A DNA stretch of 64,000 bases from Planctomycetota bacterium (GTDB lineage: Bacteria > Planctomycetota > UBA1135 > GCA-002686595). A model generated the notes under the pieces. It had not been told where the DNA came from. It saw only the letters and a list, made by a program, of their open reading frames with translations, and made no database searches. The position numbers and the translations under genes are program-made. Positions 18,258 to 27,522 of the stretch are shown here, piece after piece (positions within the stretch are counted from its first letter, which is position 1; each line of letters begins with the position of its first letter). Location of the stretch: positions 1-64,000 of the forward strand of contig JADYYP010000021.1 in assembly GCA_020853575.1 (NCBI GenBank), in the 5' to 3' direction.

Positions 18258-19418
18258 TCACGGCAGCAGCGTGATCTCCAAGGCTTGGCTGAGGTTGGTC
18301 GACTTCGGAGCGGGCGCGTCGCGGTACCACAGCTGGACGTCGAACACCTGGCCCGCGGCGAGCGGCTGTCCGAGCGCGTCCGGGCGCGCCGCGAGGTAGG
18401 CCAGGAAGTCGAACGTGAACGTGCCGCTGCACGTTGCCGCGGTTCCGCCGGTGTTGGACAGCAGCGTGCGCTGGATCGGGCTCTTCACGCACATGAAGCT
18501 CGTGCTCGAGCTCGCCCAGGGCCACGCGACGCGGCCCGTGATGCCGTAGAAGAGCGTGGCGTTGACCGCGCCTTCGACATTGCTCGCCAGGATCGAGAAG
18601 CCCGCGCTGGCCGACGCGCTCGGCACACCCGTGGCGCTCAGTTGCGCGGCGCAGCCATGCGTCGACGTGCCGGCGGTGCAGTAGCTCGCGGGCGCGGCTC
18701 CGGAGTGCGTGACGATGCTGAAGTCGTCGACGTACATCTGATCGTCGCCAGGCTGGATGAACATCAGCGACGTGAAAGCGTGCGCCCAGAAGTTGACCGC
18801 GGGCAGCGCGGGCACGTTCGCGGCTTGCAGGCCGTCGACGAACACGCTCGTGGTCTGCGCGTTGTAGTCGACGCGCGTGAGCATTCGGTACCAGCGGTCG
18901 CGCTGCAGCACGACACCGGTCGCGACACCGCCGCTCGGGCTGGTGACATGCAGCTCGCCGGCGACGTCGATCCACCATTCGAGCAGGCCCGAGCCCGGTC
19001 CCGGCCCTGTCTGCGTCTGCAGGCCCCACTCGGAGCGCGTGCTGCTCGCCTCCGCCAAGTACATGTCGAACGCGATGTCGAGCAAGGGCTCGCTGGCCTG
19101 CACGTTGACGAACGTGTTGCGGCGGATGTGCGCGTAGGCGCAGGGCTGACCCGTGGCATCGAAACCGGCCGCCTGGGCTCCGCCGTGCGTGAGCGCGCTC
19201 TGCACGACGAGCTTGGAGAGCACGGGATTGGTCCCGGAGTCACCCGTGGCGAGCCAACCGTCCTGGCCATTGGAGTAGGTCGAGCCGGTCAACGTGCCGA
19301 CGTGGAACGTCGGGACCTCGAAGCCGGTCGCGTAGTGGACCGTCTGCGCCGCGGCCGAGAGCCCGAGCGCGGTCGAGAGCAATGCGGCGGAGCCAACGTG
19401 GAGCAATGTGTGGTGCAT
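18258..19418 (-). CDS. secreted protein with type A C-terminal module
   Basis: 386 aa with a signal peptide (HVGSAALLSTALGLSAAAQ); the ATG at 19418 is the start that yields it. Residues ~25-240 look like a jelly-roll/laminin-G-like beta-sandwich (ATGFEVPTF, LLEWWIDVAGELHV, RWYRMLTRVDY, SVFVDGLQ, YVDDFSIV), a fold often seen in carbohydrate- or surface-binding proteins; this is inference from pattern. The final ~140 residues are the type A module (YCTAGTSTHGC, LFYGITG, SFMCVKSPIQR, LWYRDAPAPKSTNLSQAL). It follows the sigma-TM fusion gene on the same strand, separated by a strong hairpin. Confidence 0.83.
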   Translation of the reverse strand: MHHTLLHVGSAALLSTALGLSAAAQTVHYATGFEVPTFHVGTLTGSTYSNGQDGWLATGDSGTNPVLSKLVVQSALTHGGAQAAGFDATGQPCAYAHIRRNTFVNVQASEPLLDIAFDMYLAEASSTRSEWGLQTQTGPGPGSGLLEWWIDVAGELHVTSPSGGVATGVVLQRDRWYRMLTRVDYNAQTTSVFVDGLQAANVPALPAVNFWAHAFTSLMFIQPGDDQMYVDDFSIVTHSGAAPASYCTAGTSTHGCAAQLSATGVPSASASAGFSILASNVEGAVNATLFYGITGRVAWPWASSSTSFMCVKSPIQRTLLSNTGGTAATCSGTFTFDFLAYLAARPDALGQPLAAGQVFDVQLWYRDAPAPKSTNLSQALEITLLP

Positions 19419-19468
19419 GAGGGCCTGGAGTTCTGGGCGCGGAATGCGCGGAGGTTGCTGCGGAGGTC

Positions 19469-19510
19469 GTCGGGCCGGCGCACGCGGCGTTCGCGTGCCG
19501 TGGCCCCGAC
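19469..19510 (-). terminator. nested hairpin after the sigma-TM fusion gene
   Basis: GTCGGGCC (19469-19476) pairs with GGCCCCGAC (19502-19510, one bulge) and encloses a perfect inner stem GCACGCG (19480-19486)/CGCGTGC (19492-19498). It lies 34 nt past the stop at 19544. Confidence 0.5.
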
Positions 19511-19543
19511 AGCCCTTCCTTCGCGCGAGCCCTGGCGCCTGTT

Positions 19544-22465
19544 TCAGCGCTCGAAGCTCAATTCGAGCATGTCCGGGCTGGCCTGCGACACCTCGAATGG
19601 AACCTGGGCGAGCGCGCCGCCCGCGCGCCGCACCAGCGCTCGGTAGTTGCCCGGCGCGAGGAAGCACTCCAAGACTTGGCGCCGCTCGAGCCCGCTCTCG
19701 AGCGCAAACGTGCCCAACGGCGCATCGTCGCCCTGGCGCGCGACGACCACACCGGCGGCGCGCTCCACATCGTGCGGCAGCTCCGCCAACGCGATGCGCA
19801 TCGCGCTCGCGCGCTCGAGCCGCGGTTCCCAGAGCTCGCGGGCTCCCGCGTGGAGCTGGAGCGCGTCGGCGTCGACCCAGGCGAAGTCGTCGCCCAGGGC
19901 CTTGAACGCGTAGCGTCCCGGCAACAGCTCGAGCGTGCGCTCGCACTCGAACCACGTCGCGAGCTCGCCCGGAACTCCCGGGAGACTCCAGGCGACGACC
20001 GGCGCCAGGGGCGTCGTCCCGTCGCGGAATCGCAGCCGACATTCGAGCGTGCTCGCCGCGGGCAGGCTGCGACCGACGTCGAGCTCGGCGCCGGCAGCCA
20101 GGGTCCAGCAACCGAGCGACCCGGCGAGTGCTCCGCGCTCGTCGCGTCCACGCGCGGCGAGCACGAGCTCGTACTTGCCCGCGGGCAGCGGACCGATGCT
20201 CAGCGCGCCTTGCGCATCGCTGCGCGCCACGTCGGGCATCCAGTCCAGCGTGCGTGCGTCGATGTGGCGCACGAGGTCGACGCTGCGCTCGCGCAACGGG
20301 GTTCCATGGGCGTCGACGAAAGTGCCGCGCAGCCAACTCTGCGGCTGCGCCGCGAGCGGCATCTCGATCAACAGGCGCTCTCCGTCGATGCGCAACCACG
20401 CGCGCTGTACGACGCACCACACGGGCCAGCTCGGAGCGCGCACCTCGATGCGCCGGATGTCGCCTCCGGGCACCGCGAGCGCGAAGGTGCCGTCGTTCCC
20501 GGTGAGGCCCTCGTCGGAGTTCGGTGCGATCGAGCGCGACGGCGAGCCGAGCAGGCGGATCTCGAAGTTGCCGAGCGGTGCTCCGCCGTCGTCGCGCAGC
20601 GTGCCTTCGCACATCGGAAGCGGAGCGAGCGCGAGCTCGATGACTTCGTTCGAAGCGCCGACCGTCAGCTCGCGTTCCGCGCTGCCGTGGTCGAAGGCGC
20701 GCGCCGCGATCCACAGGTTTCCGGCCGGCAAGCTGTCGAGGACGAACGACCCGTCGTCGGCGCACGCCAACGCGGTGTCGACCAACGGGTCGCCGTGGTT
20801 GCACGCGACCTGTGCGCGCGCCAGTGGTTCGCCGACGGCGCTGACCACTCGTCCGCGCACCTGGAAGCCGAGCTGGAGCCGCGCTTCCAGCGCGCGCTCG
20901 CCGCGGTCCGCGAGCTCGATCGTCGTGGCCCACGGCACACGACCACTGGCGCGCACGACGATGCTGTGCCGGCCAGGCTCGAGGCTCGTGCATTCGACGT
21001 GACCGCGCTCATCCGTGCGACCGTCGAACGGCGGAGGAAAGGCCGGCAAGCGACCGCCCGCGAGCTGCTGCGGCACTCCGTCGACACTGCGGCCGACCAG
21101 CACGCGCGCGTCCTCGAGCGGCGAGCCGTCGGCGTCCAACACCGTCACCGAGACGAGCGCGGCGCCACGGCGCGCGACGAGCTCGAGCGCGACCTGCTGC
21201 TCCGGGCCTGCGCCCGGCAACGGGATCATCGGCGTGCGCTGGTGGCCAGGCGCGACAGCCGCGAGGCTCGCGTCCGCGGGCACCTCGCGCAGCTCGAAGG
21301 TGCCGTCGGCGCGCGTTTGAGCGACGACTTGGCCGCAGCGCGAGCCCGCGACGTCTCCCAACCAAACCCCGGCGTCCGCGAGCGGCTTTCCGAGCTCGTC
21401 GACGACACGCCCGAGCACGCGCACGCCCGCCGGCGCCGTCAACGTGCACTCCAGCGCATCGGGCGCGACCTCGAGCGCACCACCGCGGTCGAGCGCGACG
21501 CGTTGAGGCACGTTCGGCGTGCGCTCGACGCTCGCGAAGCCGCCGGCGTCGGTGACGGCTTCGCGCCGATGCACGCGCGGATCGGAGCCGTCGAGCGGCT
21601 CGACGGTGAGCCCCACGCCGGCCAGCGGCGCGCCGCGCGAGTCGCGCACGTGGATCGCGAGCCGCGTGTCAGCGCGCACCTCGATTCGCTCGGCGAGCGG
21701 CGCAGCGCGGGTCTCGAGCTCGGCGGCAGGCGAGCTGGCCTCGCGCTCGATGTACGCCAGCTCGGCGTGCGCGCGCGACGTGAGGCTCTTGCGTGTCGCA
21801 TCGCTCACGGCAAGCACGGCGAGCACGCTCGCGGCGACAGAGAGCAATGCCGCGGAGGCCAGCAGGCGCCAGCGCGGAGTTGCGTGCGCGGTTCCGCGAC
21901 GGCGCAGGCTCAGCAGCATCGCGAACGCCTGGCGCGGCAGGGCGCGCTTCAACCGCTCGCGGCCGCGGTGCAGCAGCACGCGCACGCTCGAGCGCGATTG
22001 CCCGAGTCGTTGCGCGACCTCGATCGGCGACAGGCCTTCGACCAAGTGCAGCACCAGCGGCTCGCGGTAGCGCTCGGGCAAGTCGCGCAGGGCGCATCGC
22101 ACGCGCTCGAGGGCGTCGGCGAGCTCCGCGCGCCGAGCATCGTCGCGCTCGGCCAACTGCGCCGCGGCGTGTGAGTCGGCGACCGCGGATCGGCGGCCCT
22201 CGCGGCGCAAGGTCGAGCGCCAGCGGAAGCGCAGGATCGCATGCAGCCAGGGCTTCAACGGGCGGCGCGCGTCGAAGTGGCCACGGGCCTCGAGCACGGC
22301 GAGCCAGGTGTCCTGCGCGGCATCGCGGCTCTGCTCGCGGCTCGCGCCCATGCGGCGCGCGAGGCGCTCGAGCTCCGGTGTCACGCGGCGCGCGAAGTCC
22401 TCGAACGCGGCGCTGTCACAGGAACCGTCGGGAGAGAACGGAGAGTCGAACGTGGGGGGCGTCAC
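19544..22465 (-). CDS. ECF sigma factor fused to membrane anchor and carboxypeptidase-regulatory-like repeats
   Basis: About 973 aa from the GTG at 22465; a GTG 51 nt further upstream (22516) is equally possible and neither has a clear ribosome site. Residues ~20-90 are sigma region 2 (QDTWLAVLEARGHF, PWLHAILRFRWR) and ~125-175 region 4 (LPERYREPLVLHLVEGLSPI, RLGQSRSSVRVLLHRGRERL). A membrane helix lies at ~200-220 (LLASAALLSVAASVLAVLAV). The remaining ~750 residues contain repeated Ig-like carboxypeptidase-regulatory units ('V.GRVVDELGKPLADAGVWL', 'L...T.ADGTFELREVPA'). The sigma half is cytoplasmic and the repeats periplasmic, so release by proteolysis is plausible. Sigma factors with such tails are known from planctomycetes; the ligand is unknown. 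Confidence 0.88.
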   Translation of the reverse strand: MTPPTFDSPFSPDGSCDSAAFEDFARRVTPELERLARRMGASREQSRDAAQDTWLAVLEARGHFDARRPLKPWLHAILRFRWRSTLRREGRRSAVADSHAAAQLAERDDARRAELADALERVRCALRDLPERYREPLVLHLVEGLSPIEVAQRLGQSRSSVRVLLHRGRERLKRALPRQAFAMLLSLRRRGTAHATPRWRLLASAALLSVAASVLAVLAVSDATRKSLTSRAHAELAYIEREASSPAAELETRAAPLAERIEVRADTRLAIHVRDSRGAPLAGVGLTVEPLDGSDPRVHRREAVTDAGGFASVERTPNVPQRVALDRGGALEVAPDALECTLTAPAGVRVLGRVVDELGKPLADAGVWLGDVAGSRCGQVVAQTRADGTFELREVPADASLAAVAPGHQRTPMIPLPGAGPEQQVALELVARRGAALVSVTVLDADGSPLEDARVLVGRSVDGVPQQLAGGRLPAFPPPFDGRTDERGHVECTSLEPGRHSIVVRASGRVPWATTIELADRGERALEARLQLGFQVRGRVVSAVGEPLARAQVACNHGDPLVDTALACADDGSFVLDSLPAGNLWIAARAFDHGSAERELTVGASNEVIELALAPLPMCEGTLRDDGGAPLGNFEIRLLGSPSRSIAPNSDEGLTGNDGTFALAVPGGDIRRIEVRAPSWPVWCVVQRAWLRIDGERLLIEMPLAAQPQSWLRGTFVDAHGTPLRERSVDLVRHIDARTLDWMPDVARSDAQGALSIGPLPAGKYELVLAARGRDERGALAGSLGCWTLAAGAELDVGRSLPAASTLECRLRFRDGTTPLAPVVAWSLPGVPGELATWFECERTLELLPGRYAFKALGDDFAWVDADALQLHAGARELWEPRLERASAMRIALAELPHDVERAAGVVVARQGDDAPLGTFALESGLERRQVLECFLAPGNYRALVRRAGGALAQVPFEVSQASPDMLELSFER

Positions 22466-22606
22466 GGGGGGGGCTTTGCAAATCCGTGGCACATCGAGCG
22501 CGCACTCGGCGACCACCGCGCGGCGCGCTGCCGCGCGGCCTGCGTTGCACCGCAGGCGTGCTCGCCCGCACGTTTCCCGGTGCGCTTCCGCTCGAACGCC
22601 GGCGCC

Positions 22607-24496
22607 TCAACGCGAGTGCGCGGCCGCGTGCGCGGCGAGCGCGCGCGCTCCGTGCGGCAGGGCCAGCGCGAGGTAGCGGCCACGCTCCTCGACGCACAAG
22701 CGCGCGTCGCAGAGCTCCGTCAGGATCTCGAGCGCGCGTTCCAGCGCGAGCCCATGCCCGAGATCGGCCTCGACCGCCGCCACGATGCTCTTGAGCGTCG
22801 CGCCCGAGTCGCAGGCGGTGAAGACCGCGGCCTCCTCACCGGAGAGGACGTAGCGCGCGGCCTGCGAGGTCGTGCGCGTATCGGTGACCACCACGAAGCC
22901 CGGTCCGCGGCGGTAGGTCAGTGCGCCGAGGTTGCGCGCGGCGTCGCGTTGCCAGCGCTCGACTTGCTCGCGCAGCGCTCCCACGTAGCGCTGTGGATCA
23001 CGGCCGTCGAGGTAGCGGAGTTCGAACACCTGCGCGAGCTCGCGCAGCGTTTCGCGGTCCGCGTCGTACACCAGCTCGTGGTAGGGCAGCGGCTCGCCGA
23101 GCTCGATTCCGTGCTCCGCGGGTCGCTCGTGGTAGGGGCTGAAGCGGTACAGCATCAAGGGCCCCATCGAAGGCGGCGTGAGGTGCGTCAGCGCCGGAAC
23201 CAGGCGCGCCATGCGCTCGTACTCCGCCGGATCCTCGCCGGGGAAGCCGTACAGCAGGTTCCAGATCGGCCGGATGCCGTACTGCGCGCACCACTTGAGC
23301 AAGCGGATGTTCTGGAACGCCGTCACGCCCTTGCGCATGCGCTCGAGGATCGGCGTCGACAGGCTCTCGATGCCCGGCTGGATCGACGACACGCCGCCAG
23401 CGCGCAGCGCAGCGACTTGTTCCTCGCGCAAGTTGGACTTGGTCTCGAAGAAGAACGTCAGGTCGCCGCGACGTCGCTCGAGCGGCCCGAGCACGGTCTC
23501 GAGGTAGCGCAGATCGAGCATGTTGTCGACGGACGTGAAGTCGAGCACGCCGTGACGCTCGGCGAGCGTGTCGATCTCGGCGAGCACGCGCTCCGCTGAC
23601 TTGCTGCGGAAGCGCATCTCGAGTCCGTTGAGCCCGCAGAACGTGCAATGCTGCTTCTCGCCCCACCAGCAGCCGCGCGCGGTCTCCAGCGGCAACTGCG
23701 GCAGGATCTCGGCCGAAAGCGCGCTGTGCGCGAGGCGTTCGAAGTACTCGTCGAACACCGGAAGCGGCACGTCGTCCATGCGCACGCGCGCGCCGGCGTC
23801 CATGGGGCGTGCGACGATCGCAGCGTCGTCGCGTGCGCACACGCCGGGCAATTCGGGCAGCGGCGCGCCCTCGACCAGCGCCCGAGCGAGCGGCGGCAGC
23901 ACGAGCTCCGCTTCGCCGCGCACGACGAGGTCGACCTGGGGAAACGCGCGCAGCAGCGCGGGCCCCATCGGGCCTTCGCAGCTCGTGCCACCGAAGACGA
24001 TCGGGAGCTCGGGCGCGCGGCGCTCGAGCACCTGCGCGAGCGCGGCCGACGGCAGCGTCTGCGAGTACACCAGGGTGAAGCCCACGAACGCCGGGTCGTC
24101 GGCCAGGATCTCGTCGGCGCAGCGCTCGAGGAACTGGGGGACGAGCTCGCGCAAAGCCTCCAGGCGCGCGAGCAGTCGGCCGTCGATGCCGGTGGCGCGG
24201 CACAGCTCGCGGTAGCGTTCGTCGCGCTCCGCCGAGGCCCGGCGGACTTGCGGTGTGGCGAACAGCCATTCACCGAGCCCGATGTTCAGACCCTCGCTGC
24301 ACACGCGACCGTAGTCGTCGAGCGAGAACGACGCGTCCTGGCGGCGCGCGAAGTCCGCGAAGGCCAGGTACAGCGAGTAGCTGCGGCACGCGAGTCCGGC
24401 GCGCTCGACCACGGCCTGGAGCGTGCCCAACTGGCTCGAGGGCGACCCGAGCAGGTGCCAGGGCATGCAGACGAAAGCCGCGGGACGATTCGACAT
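22607..24496 (-). CDS. B12-binding radical SAM enzyme, RiPP-maturation C-methyltransferase type
   Basis: 629 aa from the ATG at 24496 (MSNRPAAFVCMPW). Residues ~1-235 resemble a B12-binding domain. The radical SAM core starts with the signature RGCWWGEKQHCTFCGLNG, Cys276-X7-Cys284-X2-Cys287, which binds the 4Fe-4S cluster. The GCWWGEK..CTFCGLNG wording is diagnostic for the family called RiPP maturation radical SAM protein 1 (TIGR03975). The C-terminal ~90 residues (YVLSGEEAAVFTACDSGATL...) look like a PqqD-type recognition domain. By family it would methylate an sp3 or aromatic carbon in a precursor peptide. No precursor gene is evident beside it. It lies upstream of the sigma-TM fusion gene with a 140-nt gap. 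Confidence 0.88.
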   Translation of the reverse strand: MSNRPAAFVCMPWHLLGSPSSQLGTLQAVVERAGLACRSYSLYLAFADFARRQDASFSLDDYGRVCSEGLNIGLGEWLFATPQVRRASAERDERYRELCRATGIDGRLLARLEALRELVPQFLERCADEILADDPAFVGFTLVYSQTLPSAALAQVLERRAPELPIVFGGTSCEGPMGPALLRAFPQVDLVVRGEAELVLPPLARALVEGAPLPELPGVCARDDAAIVARPMDAGARVRMDDVPLPVFDEYFERLAHSALSAEILPQLPLETARGCWWGEKQHCTFCGLNGLEMRFRSKSAERVLAEIDTLAERHGVLDFTSVDNMLDLRYLETVLGPLERRRGDLTFFFETKSNLREEQVAALRAGGVSSIQPGIESLSTPILERMRKGVTAFQNIRLLKWCAQYGIRPIWNLLYGFPGEDPAEYERMARLVPALTHLTPPSMGPLMLYRFSPYHERPAEHGIELGEPLPYHELVYDADRETLRELAQVFELRYLDGRDPQRYVGALREQVERWQRDAARNLGALTYRRGPGFVVVTDTRTTSQAARYVLSGEEAAVFTACDSGATLKSIVAAVEADLGHGLALERALEILTELCDARLCVEERGRYLALALPHGARALAAHAAAHSR

Positions 24497-24571
24497 GGCG
24501 AGCGGGCGCCACAAGCACGCCTGCTGGGTGGGGCAACACCACCGAGCGCGGCACTCTGCGCCGAAAGCACA

Positions 24572-24634
24572 GCGAGGAGACGCTCGCGCGCCTCCTCGCC
24601 TGGTCGCACCCGACTGCGCATCCGCAGTGCGGGT
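24572..24634 (-). terminator. two hairpins after the 24650-27187 gene
   Basis: Hairpin 1, 16 nt past the stop: ACCCG-ACTGCG (24608-24618), loop CATC, CGCAGT-(g)-CGGGT (24623-24634). Hairpin 2: GCGAGGAG (24572-24579)/CTCCTCGC (24592-24599), a perfect 8-bp stem. Tandem stems make termination likely before the radical SAM gene. Confidence 0.55.
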
Positions 24635-24649
24635 CGATGCTCGCTCGGA

Positions 24650-27187
24650 TCAGTAGTCGATGCCGAACTGCACCGCGTTCGTCAGGCCCGTGCCGTAGGC
24701 GTCCGCTCCGTCGCGGTACCAGTACTGCGCGTAGACCGTGGCGCCGACCACCAAGTTGGGGTCGTAGCCGTTGACGATGTAGTTGTTGAACTCGAAGGCG
24801 AACTGACCCGTGCAGTCGTTGCCGAGCGGGCTACCACCGGAGGTTTGCAGCGGCGTCCGGCGGATCGGATTGGCGGCGCACTTGAGGCCGCCCTGGAAGG
24901 GCGAGCTGGCGGCGTTGAGTCCGTAGAACAGCAGGCCCGACTTCTGGTTGAGCACGTTGCTGGCGTTGACGAAGAACGCGCCGCTGGTGCCGCTGGCGCT
25001 GGCCGAGCCGGTGCTCGAGATCGCGCCCACGCAGCCCTGGCTGTTGACCTTGCCCGTGCAGTAGACCTGCGTCGGAGCCGTGCAATCGACGTTGAACACC
25101 TCGAGGTCGTCGATCGCGGCCTCGATCTCGGAGTCCGCGCCGGCGTCCTCGGCCACGAAGCGCAACTTCACCTGAGCCGTCGGTGCGACGAAGCTCGCCA
25201 CGCGGAACTGGTGCAGGTACCAACCGCCGCGCGCCTCGGCGCCGGTCGGCCCCACGGTCTCGACGGTGGTCCAGCTCGATCCGTTGTTGTTCGAGATCTC
25301 GATCTTGAACGTGTCCGTGCCCGGCGCGCCGCCGGTTTCGTTGGAGAACCAGCGCCAGTAGCGGATGTGCGGGTTGCCCGAGGTGTTGAGGCTCAGCACG
25401 GGCGAGACCAACGTGGTCTTGCCACCGTCGACGTCCGCTCCCGAGCCCGTGTAGAAGCACTGGTAGGTGGTGTCGGTGTGGTCGTCGCGCGGTTGCGCGC
25501 TGGTGGTCGAGTCGGGTGCGCCACGCAGCCATTGTCCGGCGCTCGCGTTGTCGCCGGTGAAGCCCACCGTCCAGCCGGCGCTCGACTCGAAGTCGTAGCT
25601 CGCGACGGCCGTGGTGCTGTCGCAGGCGGTCGAGGTCCAGGTCACGCCGGGCGCGCCCGCGGGCTCGGTCCAGGTGATGCCACTGGGCGATTGCGCCGAG
25701 AGGTACCACTGCACGGCCTCCCCGCAGGTGAAGCTCGGGAAGTCGGCGCGGAAGTTCGAGCCGCCGAGCGCGGCCAGCGGCAGCGACTGCCAGCCCTGCG
25801 CCTGCGTGTAGACGTTGAGCTTCGCGGTTCCGGTCTGATAGTCGCCGGGCGCGAGCTCGCTCAGCGTGACGTCGAGCTGTTCGCCGACCACGCTCACGGT
25901 CGACGGCGTGCTGGCGGGCGCCAGAGAGACCTTCGGGGCGCCGACCCACCACACGAACAGGCCGCGGTCGATGTCGCTACCGATCACGGTGCCGCTCTGG
26001 AAGTACGGGTACACGTTCCACAGCGAGTTGAAGACGTTGAGGTCGTTCTCGGGGTAGGTGTCGAAGTACGCGATCTCGGTGCCGACCAGCGGATTGGTCA
26101 CGTCGAAGATGCGCAGACCGCTGGTGTAGTTGGCTTGGAAGAGCAGATTGCCCTTGGTGTAGAGGTTGTGACCGATCGCCGTGTTGCCGTTGCCGAAGTC
26201 GGGCTTCTGCACGGGCGCGAAGAGGTTCGAGATGTCGAACACCTTGGTCACGCAGGTCGTCGAGCCGTAGTACTCGTCGAGCTCGTCGTCGAGATACAGC
26301 GTCTGCATGTCCGCGCTCGGCCAGCACTGGTGGCTGTAGGCCGCGCCGGTGTAGTTGAGGCTCGACATCAACGTCAGGTTCGACTTGTTGGTGACGTCGA
26401 CGATGAACAGTCCGGGGTTGGCCCAACCGCCGTTGTCGCCGCCGCAGAAGAACGCGACTTCCTTGCCCGCGTAGGGGCCGCTGGTGTAGCTGACCACCGT
26501 GACTTCGTGGCAGTACTTGTTGTCCCAGGACGAGACGTACGTGGGGTTGAGCGGATTGGCCAGGCTGTAGATGCGGATGCCGTGGCCGCCGCCGCCCGCG
26601 CGGTACAGGTAGCCCGACTGCTCGTTGATGAACACCGTGTGCGTGGCCGTCGTCGAGCCACCGATCGTCACCGTGTTCGCGAGCGTGACCACGCCGTTGT
26701 CGATGTTGGCCAGGTCGATGATTTGGATCCCGCCGCCGCCTTCGCTGACCGAGTAGGCGTAGTGCGAGTAGGTGCGCGTGTCGCGCCACAGCGAGCTCGG
26801 TCCGGCGATGAAGCCCACGATCACCGGGTTGGCGGGATCGGTGACCTCGACGAAGTGCGTGCCGAGCTGCGAACCAAAGCAGGCGTATTCGCGACCGCTC
26901 GGGCTGGTGTAGCCCCACAGGCTGTTGCCGTTGTCGCCGCCGTTGAGATCCTGCAGCGAGAGCCAGCTCATCAAGCGGATGCCGTTGTTCTGGAAGCTCA
27001 TGAACTGCGGACCGCTGCCGCCCGCCGGTTGCTGCGCGTTGGGCGTCGCCGCCGCGATCCCGCGTCCGTGGAAGGTGCGCTTGCGGCGCGCGAGGATCTT
27101 GGGGTCGTCCTCGTGCGCGAACAGGGTCGGAGCGAGAGCGGCTGCCGTCATCAACACGGCGAATCCGCGGGTGAACGTGTTGGCCAT
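24650..27187 (-). CDS. secreted choice-of-anchor B (LVIVD-repeat) protein with type A C-terminal module
   Basis: 845 aa. The ATG at 27187 has a strong GAGGAA ribosome site and opens a signal peptide (FAVLMTAAALAPTLFAHE). Residues ~60-400 form a choice-of-anchor B-type propeller: THFVEVTDPANPVIVGFI, HYAYSVSEGGGGIQIIDL, LFIVDVTNKSNLTLM, GLRIFDVTNPLVGTE. Residues ~530-700 look like a MAM/jelly-roll sandwich (GWTVGFTGDNASAGQWLRG, EIEAAIDDLEVF). The last ~136 residues are the type A module (YCTGKVNSQGC, PFQGGLKC, YWYRDG, GLTNAV). It is exported; choice-of-anchor proteins are surface-associated by family definition. Two hairpins follow the stop codon. Confidence 0.9.
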   Translation of the reverse strand: MANTFTRGFAVLMTAAALAPTLFAHEDDPKILARRKRTFHGRGIAAATPNAQQPAGGSGPQFMSFQNNGIRLMSWLSLQDLNGGDNGNSLWGYTSPSGREYACFGSQLGTHFVEVTDPANPVIVGFIAGPSSLWRDTRTYSHYAYSVSEGGGGIQIIDLANIDNGVVTLANTVTIGGSTTATHTVFINEQSGYLYRAGGGGHGIRIYSLANPLNPTYVSSWDNKYCHEVTVVSYTSGPYAGKEVAFFCGGDNGGWANPGLFIVDVTNKSNLTLMSSLNYTGAAYSHQCWPSADMQTLYLDDELDEYYGSTTCVTKVFDISNLFAPVQKPDFGNGNTAIGHNLYTKGNLLFQANYTSGLRIFDVTNPLVGTEIAYFDTYPENDLNVFNSLWNVYPYFQSGTVIGSDIDRGLFVWWVGAPKVSLAPASTPSTVSVVGEQLDVTLSELAPGDYQTGTAKLNVYTQAQGWQSLPLAALGGSNFRADFPSFTCGEAVQWYLSAQSPSGITWTEPAGAPGVTWTSTACDSTTAVASYDFESSAGWTVGFTGDNASAGQWLRGAPDSTTSAQPRDDHTDTTYQCFYTGSGADVDGGKTTLVSPVLSLNTSGNPHIRYWRWFSNETGGAPGTDTFKIEISNNNGSSWTTVETVGPTGAEARGGWYLHQFRVASFVAPTAQVKLRFVAEDAGADSEIEAAIDDLEVFNVDCTAPTQVYCTGKVNSQGCVGAISSTGSASASGTSGAFFVNASNVLNQKSGLLFYGLNAASSPFQGGLKCAANPIRRTPLQTSGGSPLGNDCTGQFAFEFNNYIVNGYDPNLVVGATVYAQYWYRDGADAYGTGLTNAVQFGIDY

Positions 27188-27522
27188 AGGTTTCCTCGCG
27201 CGTCGCTCGCGGTGGGGACGGAGGGTTGGGCTTGGGGAATCGATGTCGAGGCGACGGCGGGTTCATCCTAGCGCGCTGTAAGGAGCTGTAAGCGACGAGT
27301 TGGGAACTCGTTTCCCGCGCGTCTACGCACTCGGTCGCATGCGCTTGCCTTGGACCGCGCGTGTTCCGCCGATCTCGAAGGGGTTGCGCTCCGCCGGCCG
27401 CATGCCCCCTTCTCGTTCCCCGCGCGCGCCTCTAGCGTGGAGTCCGCGGGCCCGCTCTTCGGCGGACCTCGCTGCCACGAGTCGCCGGCAACGGAGAGCC
27501 GGCCCATCAGGAGCACAGTCAC
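27188..27522. other. 335-bp divergent intergenic region
   Basis: It separates the minus gene ending its 5' side at 27187 from the plus gene at 27523. No gene is supported here. It holds a tandem GCTGTAAG direct repeat (27275-27292) and a 7-bp hairpin ACGAGTT-GGG-AACTCGT (27295-27311), both candidate regulatory elements for one or both genes. Confidence 0.5.
27275..27292. promoter_or_regulatory. 10-bp-spaced direct repeat GCTGTAAG
   Basis: GCTGTAAG occurs at 27275-27282 and again at 27285-27292, one helical turn apart, next to a 7-bp inverted repeat. The spacing fits binding of a protein to two sites on one face of the DNA. No known regulator is recognised. Confidence 0.3.

Noticed and set aside
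24286-24621. Small minus-strand frame overlapping the start of the radical SAM gene, considered as a RiPP precursor.
   Set aside because: No ribosome site, no leader-like or core-like pattern, and most of it overlaps the enzyme's coding sequence in another frame.
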